A DNA stretch of 64,000 nt from Streptomyces sannanensis (lineage in GTDB: Bacteria; Actinomycetota; Actinomycetes; Streptomycetales; Streptomycetaceae): NCBI RefSeq assembly GCF_039536205.1, contig NZ_BAAAYL010000003.1:1-64000 (forward strand), given 5' to 3'. A program made the position numbers and the translations under genes. Numbering within the stretch: the first letter of the stretch is position 1; every line of letters begins with the position of its first letter. The notes under the pieces were generated by a model. That model did not search any database, was not told where the DNA came from, and worked only from the letters and a program-made list of their open reading frames with translations. Below, one piece after another: positions 18,854-28,680 of the stretch.

Positions 18854-19427
18854 GTGCTCCCCACGTACGTGGGGGTGATCCGGTCACACCCTCGTCATCC
18901 CGAGGCAGCACGTCGTGCTCCCCACGTACGTGGGGGTGATCCGACGGTCAGCATCATGGTCCAGTACCGGGCGTCGTGCTCCCCACGTACGTGGGGGTGA
19001 TCCGCCGTTCAGCAGGCTGAGGAGGTACTGGCGGACCGTGCTCCCCACGTACGTGGGGGTGATCCGTTGCAGTGGGATGGCGATCTGTCCGTCGATGTGT
19101 GCTCCCCACGTACGTGGGGGGTGATCCGGCCGGGTTCCGCCCCTCCGGGCGGCTACGGCAGTGCTCCCCACGTACGTGGGGGTGATCCGCCGATACCGAC
19201 GCCGACGCCGACGGCCCCTCAGTGCTCCCCACGTACGTGGGGGTGATCCGATCCAGCAGTTCACGCGGTACATCAGCATCCTGTGCTCCCCACGTACGTG
19301 GGGGTGATCCGGGTGGCCTGGCGCGGGTAGAGGCGCTTCCCACGTGCGCGTGGGGTGATCCGTCGGCAGGGTCGTACGTCCGGTGGGCCGGGGAAGTGTT
19401 CCCCACGCTTGGTGGGGGTGCTGTTCG
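18854..19427 (+). CRISPR. Type I-E CRISPR array 1
   Basis: Eight good 29-base repeats start at 18854, 18915, 18976, 19038, 19099 (one extra G), 19162, 19222 and 19283. Degenerate ones follow near 19335 and 19396. Repeat stem CCCCAC-GTAC-GTGGGG, ending GATCCG. Spacers are 31-33 bases and all different. Decay at the high-coordinate end and the leader at the low end give + strand transcription. The last degenerate repeat ends about a dozen bases before the cas3 start. Confidence 0.95.
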
Positions 19428-19438
19428 GGGAGGGATTC

Positions 19439-22249
19439 GTGTCTGACGACGTTTTCGAGTGTCGTATCTGGGGGAAGTCCGAGGGGCTGCCGCCGGGTGT
19501 GTCGCACTACCCGCTGCTGTGCCATCTGATCGATACGGCCGTGATGGCAGATGTCCTGTGGGACGTCTACCTCAACCGTGCGCAGCGGCGGCTGATCGCG
19601 GCCGGGCTGGGGGTCGGCGAGGATGAGGCGCGGCGGGTGGTGGCGTTGTGGGCGGGGCTGCACGACATCGGGAAGGCGATCCCCGGGTGGCAGGCGTACC
19701 GGGCGGATCTGGCGGAGGCGCTGCACGGTGGCGGATTTCCGGGAGTGCCGGCGGTGGATGCGGAGGCGGTCGGCCGTCACGAAGCAGCGTCGCAGCTGCT
19801 TGGGCCGTCGCTTCTGGCGGGGCTGGGCTGGCCGGTGACGGGCGGTGCGCGGGACGGGCTGCCCGGGGTGGTGGCCGGGCAGATCCTCGGTGGGCATCAC
19901 GGCCGGTTTCGTGAGCCGACTGTGCCGGGTGCGGTGGCCGATCCGGTCCCGTTCTGGCCGGGCCTCGGTGTGGGACGGTGGCAGTCCGAGCGGGAGGCTG
20001 TCGCCCGGGTGCTGGCCGAGATTACTGGCGCCCCGCCGTTGGGCGCCCTCGACGGGCGCGCGACGGTCCCGGCCGCGGCGATCACCGTCGTCACCGGCCT
20101 GATCGTCCTTGCTGACTGGCTCGTTTCTCAAGAGCACCACCTCGCCCGCCGGGCCCGTCGAGTGCCCGCCGTGCTGGACTCGGCGGCCGCGCACGCGTGG
20201 GCGAAGGCCAGCCGCCAGCAGGCCCGGAGCCTGGTCGAGGAGGCCGGGCTCGAAGTGCCGGTGCTCACTGGGTCGGCCGTCTCGTTCACCGACATGTTCG
20301 GCTACATCCCGATCACCACGCCGAATCTGCTGCAGCAGAGCATCGCCACGTACTTGCCCGGCATGCTGGCTGACGCGGCCGGCCTGACGCTGGTGACCGC
20401 TCCGACTGGCGACGGAAAGACCGAGGCCGCTCTCTATGCCGCGTCTCTCATGGGCTGCGCGGCCGGTACGCACGGCATATACCTGGCGTTGCCGACGCAG
20501 GCCACTACCGACCAGATCCACGGCCGCCTCGTCGACTGGGCAACCGCGAACCTGCCGAGCGCCGTCACCCGTCTCCACGGCTCCTCATGGATGCATCAGC
20601 CCGATGGCGAGGCCGAACCGCGCGTCATCCACGGCGACACCGGCCAGTCGGTTGAGGCAACCCGCTGGCTCCTGCAGTCCAACCGGCATGGCCTCCTCGC
20701 TCACCTTGCCGCGGGAACCATCGACCAGGCCCTGCTGGGGATGCTGCCGCTCAAGTACGGGCAGCTCCGCCACCTCGGCCTGTCCGGGAAGACTCTCATC
20801 ATCGACGAAGCGCACTCCTACGATGCGTTCACTCACGCGCTTCTCCTGCGCCTGCTGGAGTGGTGCGGCGCCTGGCAGGTCCCGGTCGTCGTCCTGTCCG
20901 CTACCCTCACCGGCGACACGGCCGCCGGGCTGGTCAATGCTTACCGGTCCGGTGCCGGACACACCCGGCCCGCCAAGATCGAACCTGCCTACCCTGGCTG
21001 GTCGTTCACCGACGCCACTACCGGCCAGACCTGCACCCCGCCCGTACCCGTCGGCACCAGCCGGGGCCGCAACCTGCACATCCGCCTTGCCCCCACCCGA
21101 CTCGGCGCCCCGCGTGAGCAGGCGATCATCCGCGAACTCGGCCAGCTCGCCGAACACGGCGGCTGCGCCGCGGTCATCTGCACCACCGTCGCCCAGGCTC
21201 AGGCCACCTACCGCGCTCTCGCCGCCGCCGGTACCAGCACCGAGCTGCACCTCCTGCACGCACGTCTTCCGGCCCACCAGCGCGCCGCCAACACGCAAGC
21301 TGCCGAGATTGCGTTCGGCCGCGTCAACAAGCCCACCACCCACCGTCCGGCCCGCGGCGTCATCGTCGCCACCCAGGTCATCGAGCAGTCTCTCGATCTC
21401 GACTTCGACCTCATCATCAGCGACCTCGCCCCCCTCGCCCTGCTCCTGCAGCGCGCCGGACGCGCCTTCCGCCACGGCCCCGAAGTCTGGGCAGCCGCGG
21501 GCCTTACCCGGCCGGCATGGGCCGGAACCGAACCCCGGATGACTGTCCTTTCCCCCCTCACCGCTCAAGGCGCCGCCGACTTCCACCCCGGCCCCTGGGG
21601 CGACGTCTACCCCGAGTCCCTCCTCCACCGCACCCACGAAATCCTCGACCAACACACTGGACCCATCAACATCCCCGGCGACGTCCAACGCCTCGTGAAC
21701 GCCGTCTACGACCCCGTGTTCGCCTCCCGCACCCCCGACGCCCTGTTCAACGCTGACCGCAACCGGATCGCCGACGACGCCGCCCGCGCCGCCATCGCGC
21801 GCCTCGTCCTGGTCCCCGCCCCCGGCCGCACCCGGACCGCGAACCTCCACCGCCTCACCGACTCCAACGCCGACCCCGACCTGATCACCACCCGACTCGG
21901 CGCCGACAGCGTCCACCTCGTCCCCACCTTCACCAGCAAGACCGGCCAACCGTTCCTCGACCCCGAGAACACCGTCGAGCTCCCCCTCACCGGAGACACC
22001 ACCGACGGACGGTTCAGCCGCGCCCAAGTCCGGCAGATCATGAACTACGCCGTACCGATGCGCGCCGGTGCCTGGCTCACCCAACTCACGCCCGACCAGC
22101 AACCCCCGACCACGTGGGCGCGCGAGCCGCGCCTGAAGCGGCTCGTCCTCCTGCCCCACCACCCCACGCCATCCGGCTACGAAGCCCCACCGATCGGCGG
22201 CCGCCACCTCCACCTCCACCCCGTACTCGGTATCGTCGAAGCCCGATGA
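19439..22249 (+). CDS. cas3: CRISPR-associated nuclease-helicase Cas3 (type I-E)
   Basis: 936 residues. Recruited by Cascade to unwind and degrade target DNA 3'-5'. N-terminal HD nuclease: SHYPLLCHLIDTA, LHDIGKAIPGWQ near 75, GGHHGRF. SF2 helicase: Walker A APTGDGKTE near 325, DEAHSYD near 456, VVLSATL near 487, ATQVIEQSLDLDFD and QRAGRAFRHG near 670. All key residues are present. GTG 19439 is chosen because GGGGAGGG lies 5-6 bases upstream; the longer frame would run through the array 1 trailer. Transcribed in the same direction as array 1 and separated from casA by array 2. Identical mirror copy at 57265-60075. Confidence 0.95.
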   Translation: MSDDVFECRIWGKSEGLPPGVSHYPLLCHLIDTAVMADVLWDVYLNRAQRRLIAAGLGVGEDEARRVVALWAGLHDIGKAIPGWQAYRADLAEALHGGGFPGVPAVDAEAVGRHEAASQLLGPSLLAGLGWPVTGGARDGLPGVVAGQILGGHHGRFREPTVPGAVADPVPFWPGLGVGRWQSEREAVARVLAEITGAPPLGALDGRATVPAAAITVVTGLIVLADWLVSQEHHLARRARRVPAVLDSAAAHAWAKASRQQARSLVEEAGLEVPVLTGSAVSFTDMFGYIPITTPNLLQQSIATYLPGMLADAAGLTLVTAPTGDGKTEAALYAASLMGCAAGTHGIYLALPTQATTDQIHGRLVDWATANLPSAVTRLHGSSWMHQPDGEAEPRVIHGDTGQSVEATRWLLQSNRHGLLAHLAAGTIDQALLGMLPLKYGQLRHLGLSGKTLIIDEAHSYDAFTHALLLRLLEWCGAWQVPVVVLSATLTGDTAAGLVNAYRSGAGHTRPAKIEPAYPGWSFTDATTGQTCTPPVPVGTSRGRNLHIRLAPTRLGAPREQAIIRELGQLAEHGGCAAVICTTVAQAQATYRALAAAGTSTELHLLHARLPAHQRAANTQAAEIAFGRVNKPTTHRPARGVIVATQVIEQSLDLDFDLIISDLAPLALLLQRAGRAFRHGPEVWAAAGLTRPAWAGTEPRMTVLSPLTAQGAADFHPGPWGDVYPESLLHRTHEILDQHTGPINIPGDVQRLVNAVYDPVFASRTPDALFNADRNRIADDAARAAIARLVLVPAPGRTRTANLHRLTDSNADPDLITTRLGADSVHLVPTFTSKTGQPFLDPENTVELPLTGDTTDGRFSRAQVRQIMNYAVPMRAGAWLTQLTPDQQPPTTWAREPRLKRLVLLPHHPTPSGYEAPPIGGRHLHLHPVLGIVEAR

Positions 22250-22257
22250 CCAGTAAG

Positions 22258-22305
22258 CCCGGTAAAGAAACGGAAAAGCCCTCGCATCCATGCAGGTCGC
22301 GAAGG
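22258..22305 (+). promoter_or_regulatory. CRISPR leader 2
   Basis: Begins 9 bases after the cas3 stop: AAAGAAACGGAAAAGCC then AGGTCGCGAAGG abutting the first repeat. The near-match to leader 1 marks it as a functional leader. Confidence 0.65.
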
Positions 22306-23640
22306 GTTCTCCCCACGCATGTGGGGGTGGTCCGCGCTCTTACGTGGTGGTGGGCGCGAACGAGAGGTTCTCCCCACGCATGTGGGGGTGGTCCGGCGGT
22401 ATGGCTCGCCCCGACGTTACCTTCTGCGTTCTCCCCACGCATGTGGGGGTGGTCCGTAACTGTGCACCCATGGGGTGCCCATACCTTAGTTCTCCCCACG
22501 CATGTGGGGGTGGTCCGAAGAGCGACCTCGACAAGCTCACCGACCGGGCGTTCTCCCCACACATGTGGGGGTGGTCCGCCACGGCCGCCCCTCATCCGGC
22601 CCACCGGCACGTTCTCCCCACGCATGTGGGGGTGGTCCGCGGATCACCCCGGACGGGCTCAAGCTGGACCCGTTCTCCCCACGCATGTGGGGGTGGTCCG
22701 TGCGCGGCCTTGGACTCGTCGCCGAGGCGGATGTTCTCCCCACGCATGTGGGGGTGGTCCGTTCATCGAGTTCACCAAGGAAAGCCTCCAGCTGTTCTCC
22801 CCACGCATGTGGGGGTGGTCCGATCTGGCGTTGGGTTCGGTCGTGTGGCGTGACGTTCTCCCCACGCATGTGGGGGTGGTCCGTCAACGGCCAGGACGTA
22901 TGGGAAGGACGGCGGGTTCTCCCCACGCATGTGGGGGTGGTCCAAGAGCGTGTCGGCGCTCAGCGGAGCCGTGTCCGTTCTCCCCACGCATGTGGGGGTG
23001 GTCCGCTCCACCTGCCCGCTCTCGTCGAGCACGACGAGTTCTCCCCACGCATGTGGGGGTGGTCCGGCCGTCATTGGAGAACTGATCGAGGCCCGGAAGT
23101 TCTCCCCACGCATGTGGGGGTGGTTCGGAGCCCATGAGCGGCTGGGCCCGCCACTCCGAGTTCTCCCCACGCATGTGGGGGTGGTCCGACCCAGAACGGC
23201 CTGCCCTACCAGTGGGCCGGGTTCTCCCCACGCATGTGGGGGTGGTCCGAGGACGGCGTGCATGGCGCGGAGCTCGGCGCGGTTCTCCCCACGCATGTGG
23301 GGGTGGTCCGAAGGCCGGGGTGGACCTGGAGCAGCTGCTGCCGTTCTCCCCACGCATGTGGGGGTGGTCCGCACGACGGGCCCGGTACCAGCCGGGCCCG
23401 CCTGTTCTCCCCACGCATGTGGGGGTGGTCCGCTGGACGGGCTGCGGGACGATTACAAGGACATGTTCTCCCCACGCATGTGGGGGTACTCCGGCGGCCT
23501 GCGCCAGATCGGCCTTGTTGGACTGGTTCTCCCCACGCGGGTGGGGTGCTCTGCTGATCGGCTATTCGCAGCTGAACTTCCCGACTTCTCCCCGTGGCAG
23601 GCGTCCAGATCACTTTCCCACGTCGGTGGGGGTTCCAGTC
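22306..23640 (+). CRISPR. Type I-E CRISPR array 2
   Basis: Twenty repeats at a strict 61-base period from 22306 to 23465 (29-base repeat, mostly 32-base spacer), then degenerate repeats near 23526, 23585 and 23612. Repeat stem CCCCAC-GCAT-GTGGGG, ending GGTCCG; it starts GTTCT. Variants at 22550, 22916, 23099 and 23465. Transcribed on + by the leader and decay polarity. It ends about 45 bases before the casA start. Open frames reading SPHACGGGP through it are array artefacts. Confidence 0.97.
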
Positions 23641-23683
23641 ATAAGCGCCGGCGTTGTCAGTCCTGCCGTATACGGTCGGCCGG

Positions 23684-25297
23684 GTGGGTACTCAATACGA
23701 TGAACCGCCCCCGGTGCGGAGGGGGTTGGACGTGGCGATCGACCCGTGGGTTGACGTCACGATGACCGATGGCAGCCCTGGTCGGTTAGGTCTCGCTGGT
23801 CTTCTGGCCGAGGCGCACCGTATCGAAGCGCTGGCTGTGGGGATGCCGCCCGCGGAGTGTGGTCTGCTGCGCATTCTGTATGCGCTGGGGCTGCGGGCGG
23901 CCGGGCTGGAGGAGATGACCGGCGGTGACCGGTACGCGCTCCTGGAGGCTGGCCGGTTTGATCCCGAGCTGGTGGCCGGGTACTTCAGCCAGTATGAGGG
24001 CCGGTTCGGGCTGTTCGACCCGGCCCGTCCGTGGATGCAGGAGCCGCGGCTTCCCGGCCAGATGGATACCGTCCTTGAGTCCGGGCGCCGTAAGGGCGAG
24101 CGGGTGCGGAAGTCGAGCGGGGTCGGGAAGCTGGCGTGGGGCCGGGCGTCGGCGACGAGTTCGGCGTGGTTCGGGCCGTTCCACGACGGGAATCCGGTGC
24201 CGGTTCCGGCTGCCGAGGCGGCCCTGCACCTGGTTGCTTGGCTTTGGTACGGGCAGGGCGGGCCGCAGGGCCCGGACCGTACGACGAAGACGCAGAAGAA
24301 GCGGCACGCGTCGGTGGCGCCGCTGCGGGGCCTGGTGTCGTATCACCCGACGGGACGGACGCTGTTCGAGACGATCGTGCTGGGGATCCCGGAGGTTGAG
24401 GAACCCCCGGAGGTGGACGCGGACCTGGCGCCGTGGGAGGCGGACGTGCTGCCCGACCCGGACGGCACCCTGCCGGAGGCGGCCGGGCCGGTGAGTCTGC
24501 TGACGGCGCGCGCGCAGCACGCTCTGCTGCTGGTCCCGGACGACGAGCGTTCGAGTGCCAGCGACTTGTACGTGTCGTGGGCGTGGCCGGACACTCTTCC
24601 GGCGGTGCGGGATCCGTACGTGATGTGGCGGGAGAGCGAGAAGGGCACGCCGTATCCGCAGCGGGCCCAGGTCGGGCGGTCCTTGTTCCGTGACCTGGAT
24701 GGGCTGCTGCTGCACGCCAACCCGGGTGCGGTCGCGCGGCGACCGCTGATCATGGACGCGATCCACGACGTCCCCGCGACCGTGCTCACACATGTGGGGG
24801 TGACGGCGTACGGGTTCGAGCAGAGCCGGGAGAAGGGCGGCGGTGAGGTCGGCTGGTACCGGTCGGCGACCCCGCCCGTGCTCGTGGCGCTGCGCGAGGA
24901 GGAGGCGGCGAACACGGCGCGGATCGCGGTGGTGCGGGAGCGGGCGGAGCTTGCCGGGTCGCGGCTGGTGTGGGCGCTGGATTCGGTGTGGAAGGAGACG
25001 GCCGTCCCGGCTGGGGGGAAGGTGCCGCCGTCGCCGTGGGGGAAGGCGGCCGAGGCCGGGTACTGGCCGCGGGCCGAGGCCGCGTTCTGGGAGATCCTCG
25101 GCGGCGGGGAGTGGGACAGCGCGCCGGAGGCGTTCGGGCGGATCGCGCTCGATGTGTACGACCGGCTGACCCGTGAGGCCGCCGACGCTGACGATCCGCG
25201 CACCGTGCGGGCCGCGGTCGTGCACCGGCGCAAGGTGCTGTCGGCGTTGCGTACCGGCTCAGTGAAGACCGACCAGGGGAAGGGGAACGCCGCATGA
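23684..25297 (+). CDS. casA: Cascade large subunit CasA/Cse1
   Basis: About 537 residues from GTG 23684 (TTG 23654 would add ten; no strong ribosome site for either). Cse1 recognises the PAM and recruits Cas3. Family features: DVAIDPWVDVTMTDGS at the start, GLAGLLAEAHRIEAL, LLRILYALGLR, RFGLFDPARPWMQEP, SSAWFGPFHDGNP and a C-terminal helical bundle. Shares an ATGA junction with casB at 25294. Array 2 directly precedes it on the same strand. Confidence 0.92.
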   Translation: MGTQYDEPPPVRRGLDVAIDPWVDVTMTDGSPGRLGLAGLLAEAHRIEALAVGMPPAECGLLRILYALGLRAAGLEEMTGGDRYALLEAGRFDPELVAGYFSQYEGRFGLFDPARPWMQEPRLPGQMDTVLESGRRKGERVRKSSGVGKLAWGRASATSSAWFGPFHDGNPVPVPAAEAALHLVAWLWYGQGGPQGPDRTTKTQKKRHASVAPLRGLVSYHPTGRTLFETIVLGIPEVEEPPEVDADLAPWEADVLPDPDGTLPEAAGPVSLLTARAQHALLLVPDDERSSASDLYVSWAWPDTLPAVRDPYVMWRESEKGTPYPQRAQVGRSLFRDLDGLLLHANPGAVARRPLIMDAIHDVPATVLTHVGVTAYGFEQSREKGGGEVGWYRSATPPVLVALREEEAANTARIAVVRERAELAGSRLVWALDSVWKETAVPAGGKVPPSPWGKAAEAGYWPRAEAAFWEILGGGEWDSAPEAFGRIALDVYDRLTREAADADDPRTVRAAVVHRRKVLSALRTGSVKTDQGKGNAA

Positions 25298-25947
25298 GCA
25301 GCAGCGAGCCTGCCAGGGGGCGGGCCGAGCGGGACCGCTTGGCGCAGGCGGATCGGTTTGTTGCAAGGATCGTCGCTGTGTGCCGCCGGGATACCGGGGC
25401 CGGGCAGGCGATCCGGTCGGCTGTCGGCCGGACCCCGGCTGAAGCCGTCCGTGCACACCGGTACGTGGCCCGGCACATCCGGGAGATGCCGGCCCAGGCG
25501 GAGGAGTGGGCGCACTACTCGGTTGCCGGGCTCGTTGCCCTGTATGACCCGCGAGCCAAGCCCGCCAAGGACCACTTGGTCACCGATGGCCAAAGCGTCG
25601 AGGAGGCAGCGGCGCTGACCTGGGGTGAGCGGCTGTACGGGCGGAACCTCGGCGGCGTCCTCGCCGCGCTCGATGCCCCAGGTGTGCGGGGTGAGGACGA
25701 CCCCGAAGGGCCTTCCGCGCGACGGCTGCAGTCCCTCGCCCGTGAGGATCTCACCGGCCTGCACACCACCCTGCCCGGCCTCCTGCGTCGCGTGGCATCC
25801 GGGCGGCTGCTGCCCGACTGGGCCGTCCTGCTGCACGACCTGAGCGGCTGGGACCGCGACCAGGCCCGCGACGCCGCCGCGCTGCGCTGGTCGACCGCCT
25901 ACTACACCCACCTTGCCCGTACCGTCCGTACCGGAAGCGAGAAGTAG
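25294..25947 (+). CDS. casB: Cascade small subunit CasB/Cse2
   Basis: 217 residues, all-helical. Cse2 bridges the Cas7 backbone and stabilises the R-loop. Recognisable by position and by the helical pattern (WAHYSVAGLVALYDP, GLHTTLPGLLRRVASGRLLP, WDRDQARDAAALRWSTAYY). Starts on the ATGA overlapping the casA stop; casC follows after 4 bases. Confidence 0.9.
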   Translation: MSSSEPARGRAERDRLAQADRFVARIVAVCRRDTGAGQAIRSAVGRTPAEAVRAHRYVARHIREMPAQAEEWAHYSVAGLVALYDPRAKPAKDHLVTDGQSVEEAAALTWGERLYGRNLGGVLAALDAPGVRGEDDPEGPSARRLQSLAREDLTGLHTTLPGLLRRVASGRLLPDWAVLLHDLSGWDRDQARDAAALRWSTAYYTHLARTVRTGSEK

Positions 25948-25951
25948 ACCG

Positions 25952-27100
25952 ATGCCGTTCCTGACCCTGCACGCGGTGCAGACCATCCCGTACGCCAACC
26001 TCAATCGTGACGACCTCGGTGCGCCGAAAACCCTCACCTTCGGTGGCGCGACCCGGATCCGAATCTCCTCCCAGTCCCTGGGCCGTCCGCTGCGCGAGTT
26101 CGTCGAGGAGTCCACCGGTATCGAGGCCGTCCGGACCCGCCGCATCGCCACCCTGGTCAAGGATGCGCTGATCACGCGCGGCTGGGACGACGAACTCGCG
26201 GCCGCTGCCGCCGCACAGGTCCTCGACTCGGTCGCGAAGAAGTCAAAGACCGACAAGGTCGGGCTCGCCCTGGACGACAAGGGCACCAAGTCGCTGCTGT
26301 TCGTCCCGGCCTCGACAGGCGAGAAGCTCGCCGACCTGTGCGAGACCTACCGCAACGAGGTGGAGAAGGCGGCCCAGTCGAGCGCGAAGAACCCCAAGCC
26401 CGGGGTGCCGGCCGCCGAGGTCATCGACATCATCAAGTCCATCAACGGCAGCATCGCCCTGTTCGGCCGCATGCTGTCCGAGCTGCCCGGCGCCGGGGTC
26501 GACGCCGCCCGGCAGATGGCCCACGGCTTCACCACCCATGCCGCCCGCCGCCAGCCCGACTTCTTCACCGCCGTGGACGACGTCACCCACGACAGCGACG
26601 AATCCGGCAGCGGCCACATGAACCACGCCGAGTACGCCACCGGCGTTTTCTACCGGTACGCCGTCCTCGACCTCGACGAACTCCTCAACGACACCCATCT
26701 GGCCGGCGACACCACCACCGCCCGCGCCCTAGTCGACGCGTTCACCCGCGGGTTCATCCGCATCCTCCCGCAGGCGAAGAAGAACGGCACCGCCCCGCAC
26801 ACCATCCCTGACCTCGTCCACTTCACCGTTCGCACCGACCAGCCCGTCAACTACGCGGCCGCGTTCGAGCGGCCCGTCCAGGCTGACGAGGGCGGCGGCT
26901 TCGCTGCCCCGTCCCGGCTCGCCCTCGCCCGCTACGCCAGCGCCGTCAACCGGCTCGTCGGCACCGACGATGTCGCCTACAGCGGACACGCCACGATCGC
27001 CGACGGCGAGAACCTGACCGGCCTCGGCGACCGCGCCGACTCCTTCAAGGAGCTCACCGCCGCCGCGGTCGATGCCCTGTTCGGCCCGTACAACGCCTGA
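25952..27100 (+). CDS. casC: Cascade backbone subunit CasC/Cas7e
   Basis: 382 residues. Forms the crRNA-binding filament. The start FLTLHAVQTIPYANLNRDDL with GAPKTLTFGGATRIRISSQS is characteristic of Cse4/Cas7e, with the RAMP-type RRM fold inferred. ATG 25952 lies 4 bases after casB. Followed by an 87-base gap holding a repeat-like hairpin before casD. Confidence 0.95.
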   Translation: MPFLTLHAVQTIPYANLNRDDLGAPKTLTFGGATRIRISSQSLGRPLREFVEESTGIEAVRTRRIATLVKDALITRGWDDELAAAAAAQVLDSVAKKSKTDKVGLALDDKGTKSLLFVPASTGEKLADLCETYRNEVEKAAQSSAKNPKPGVPAAEVIDIIKSINGSIALFGRMLSELPGAGVDAARQMAHGFTTHAARRQPDFFTAVDDVTHDSDESGSGHMNHAEYATGVFYRYAVLDLDELLNDTHLAGDTTTARALVDAFTRGFIRILPQAKKNGTAPHTIPDLVHFTVRTDQPVNYAAAFERPVQADEGGGFAAPSRLALARYASAVNRLVGTDDVAYSGHATIADGENLTGLGDRADSFKELTAAAVDALFGPYNA

Positions 27101-27187
27101 CCTCCGGCTCCCCACGCCCGTGGGGGTTCCCACCGCCCGCCGCACCCGCATGCCCCACGGGGGCGGCGGCCCGAACGGAAGAAGACC
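27101..27187 (+). promoter_or_regulatory. CRISPR-repeat-like hairpin between casC and casD
   Basis: CCCCAC (27110-27115), loop GCCC, GTGGGG (27120-27125), followed by GTTCCC: the same stem and flanks as the CRISPR repeats but as a single unit outside any array. It could be a Cas6e processing site in the operon mRNA, or a stranded repeat. Confidence 0.6.
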
Positions 27188-27943
27188 ATGCCCGGCATCG
27201 TCATCCACCTGTCCGGACCGCTGATGTCCTTCGGCGAGCACTCCCAGTTCACCGAACGCGACACCCATACCCGGCCCACCCGCTCCGCCCTCATCGGTCT
27301 CCTCGCCGCCGCGCACGGCCGCCCCCGCAGCGCCGACATCACCGACCTGACCGGCCTGCGGTTCACGATCCGTGTCGACCGGCCCGGCCAGCGCCTCGTC
27401 GACTTCCACACCATCGGCGGCGGCCTGCCCCAACACCTCACCGTCCCCACCGCCAAGGGCGACCGGAAGGAAGAAGGCACGGCCACGATCGTCACCCGCC
27501 GCCACTACCTCGCCGACGCCGCGTTCACCGTCGCCGTCGACCACCCCGACCCGGCCCTCATCACCGAGGCCGCCACCGCGCTGCGCCGCCCCCGCTGGCC
27601 CCTCTACCTCGGCCGCCGCGCCTGCCCGCCCGCCGGCCCTGTCACGGTCAGCCCCGTCGTAGACGACGCCGCCACGCTCCTCGACACCATGCCCCTGCAC
27701 CGCACCCGCCCCTACGGCGCCGACACCGTCCCCGTCGTCTTCGCCTACGACCACACCCCCCACGAAGAAGCGCCGGCACGCAGCGTCCTCAACGACCAGC
27801 CGGTCAGCTTCCACCCCCACCACCGCGCCCACCGGCCCCGAACCGAATACGTCACCACCCGCCACCTGCCCGCCGACCTGTGCGCCGGATACGGAACGCA
27901 GTGGCTCAACGCCCTCGCCGACCACCAGGAGACCGCGGCATGA
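27188..27943 (+). CDS. casD: Cascade subunit CasD/Cas5e
   Basis: 251 residues. Caps the 5' handle of the crRNA. Start GIVIHLSGPLMSFGEHSQF is the conserved Cas5e N-terminus; then TRPTRSALIGLLAAAHGRPR and the DFHTIGGGLP segment. ATG 27188 has GGAAGAAG upstream. The stop overlaps the casE ATG (ATGA at 27940). Confidence 0.93.
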   Translation: MPGIVIHLSGPLMSFGEHSQFTERDTHTRPTRSALIGLLAAAHGRPRSADITDLTGLRFTIRVDRPGQRLVDFHTIGGGLPQHLTVPTAKGDRKEEGTATIVTRRHYLADAAFTVAVDHPDPALITEAATALRRPRWPLYLGRRACPPAGPVTVSPVVDDAATLLDTMPLHRTRPYGADTVPVVFAYDHTPHEEAPARSVLNDQPVSFHPHHRAHRPRTEYVTTRHLPADLCAGYGTQWLNALADHQETAA

Positions 27944-28680
27944 CCACCACCACCGAACCCGCAACCCGCACGGCCTGGCTCACCCGGCTCCGCATCGACA
28001 CCCGAAACCGGCACGCTCTCGATGTCCTCGATGACGGGGACCGCCTCCACGACGCCCTCATGCGGCTCCTGCCCGACCAGCTTGGCGCCACCGCCCGCGC
28101 CACCGGCGGACTCCTCTTCCGCATCGACGAGACCCCCGCCGGAATCCAGGTCCTGGCCCAGACCCGCACCGAACCCCGCCTCGACCGGCTCCCCACAGGC
28201 TTCACCCAGCCCGTCAGCAAGGACATGACCCGCTTCCTCGCCGCGCTGCGTCCCGGCGTGCCCGTCGCCTACCGGATCGCCGCGAACCCGGTCCGGCAGG
28301 TCGGGAAGAACGACCGGGACCGCAGACACCGCAAGGCGTGCGAAACAGCTCGCGCGCAGGGCCGTCCCGTGCCGAAGACGCCCCCGCCGTCGCGGATCCC
28401 GCTGACCGGGCAGGCAGCCGAAGACTGGTGGCTGGCCCGGGCCACCGCGAACGGCCTGGACGTCGGCACCATCCTCCGCGGCCCCGCCACTGCCCTGCAC
28501 ACGCACCGCGACGGCCGGCACCCCCGCCGTTCCAACCCGGGACGTCACCGCATCGCACTGACCGTGTTCGAAGGAGACGCCGTGATCACCGACGTGGACA
28601 AGGTCCGCGACGCGATCCTCACCGGGATCGGCCGCGGCCGAGCCTACGGCGCCGGACTCCTCAGCATCGCCCTCACATAG
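27940..28680 (+). CDS. casE: crRNA-processing endoribonuclease CasE/Cas6e
   Basis: 246 residues. Cleaves the pre-crRNA at the base of each repeat hairpin and stays in Cascade. Start TAWLTRLRIDTRNRHALDVL, SKDMTRFLAALRPGVPVAYR, and the C-terminal glycine-rich loop ITGIGRGRAYGAGLLSI-type (here LTGIGRGRAYGAGLLSIA). It must handle three repeat variants in this locus. Last gene of the operon; cas1 and cas2, normally next, are absent and array 3 follows. Confidence 0.93.
   Translation: MTTTTEPATRTAWLTRLRIDTRNRHALDVLDDGDRLHDALMRLLPDQLGATARATGGLLFRIDETPAGIQVLAQTRTEPRLDRLPTGFTQPVSKDMTRFLAALRPGVPVAYRIAANPVRQVGKNDRDRRHRKACETARAQGRPVPKTPPPSRIPLTGQAAEDWWLARATANGLDVGTILRGPATALHTHRDGRHPRRSNPGRHRIALTVFEGDAVITDVDKVRDAILTGIGRGRAYGAGLLSIALT

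Noticed and set aside
22306..23640. Long open frames with HACGGGP or THVGVVR repeats across arrays 1-3
   Set aside because: They are translations of the CRISPR repeat-spacer pattern in all frames, not proteins.
24780..24804. CRISPR-repeat-like CATGTGGGGGTG inside casA
   Set aside because: Only 12 bases match array 2 repeats, the hairpin partner is absent, and the bases encode part of casA in a good frame.
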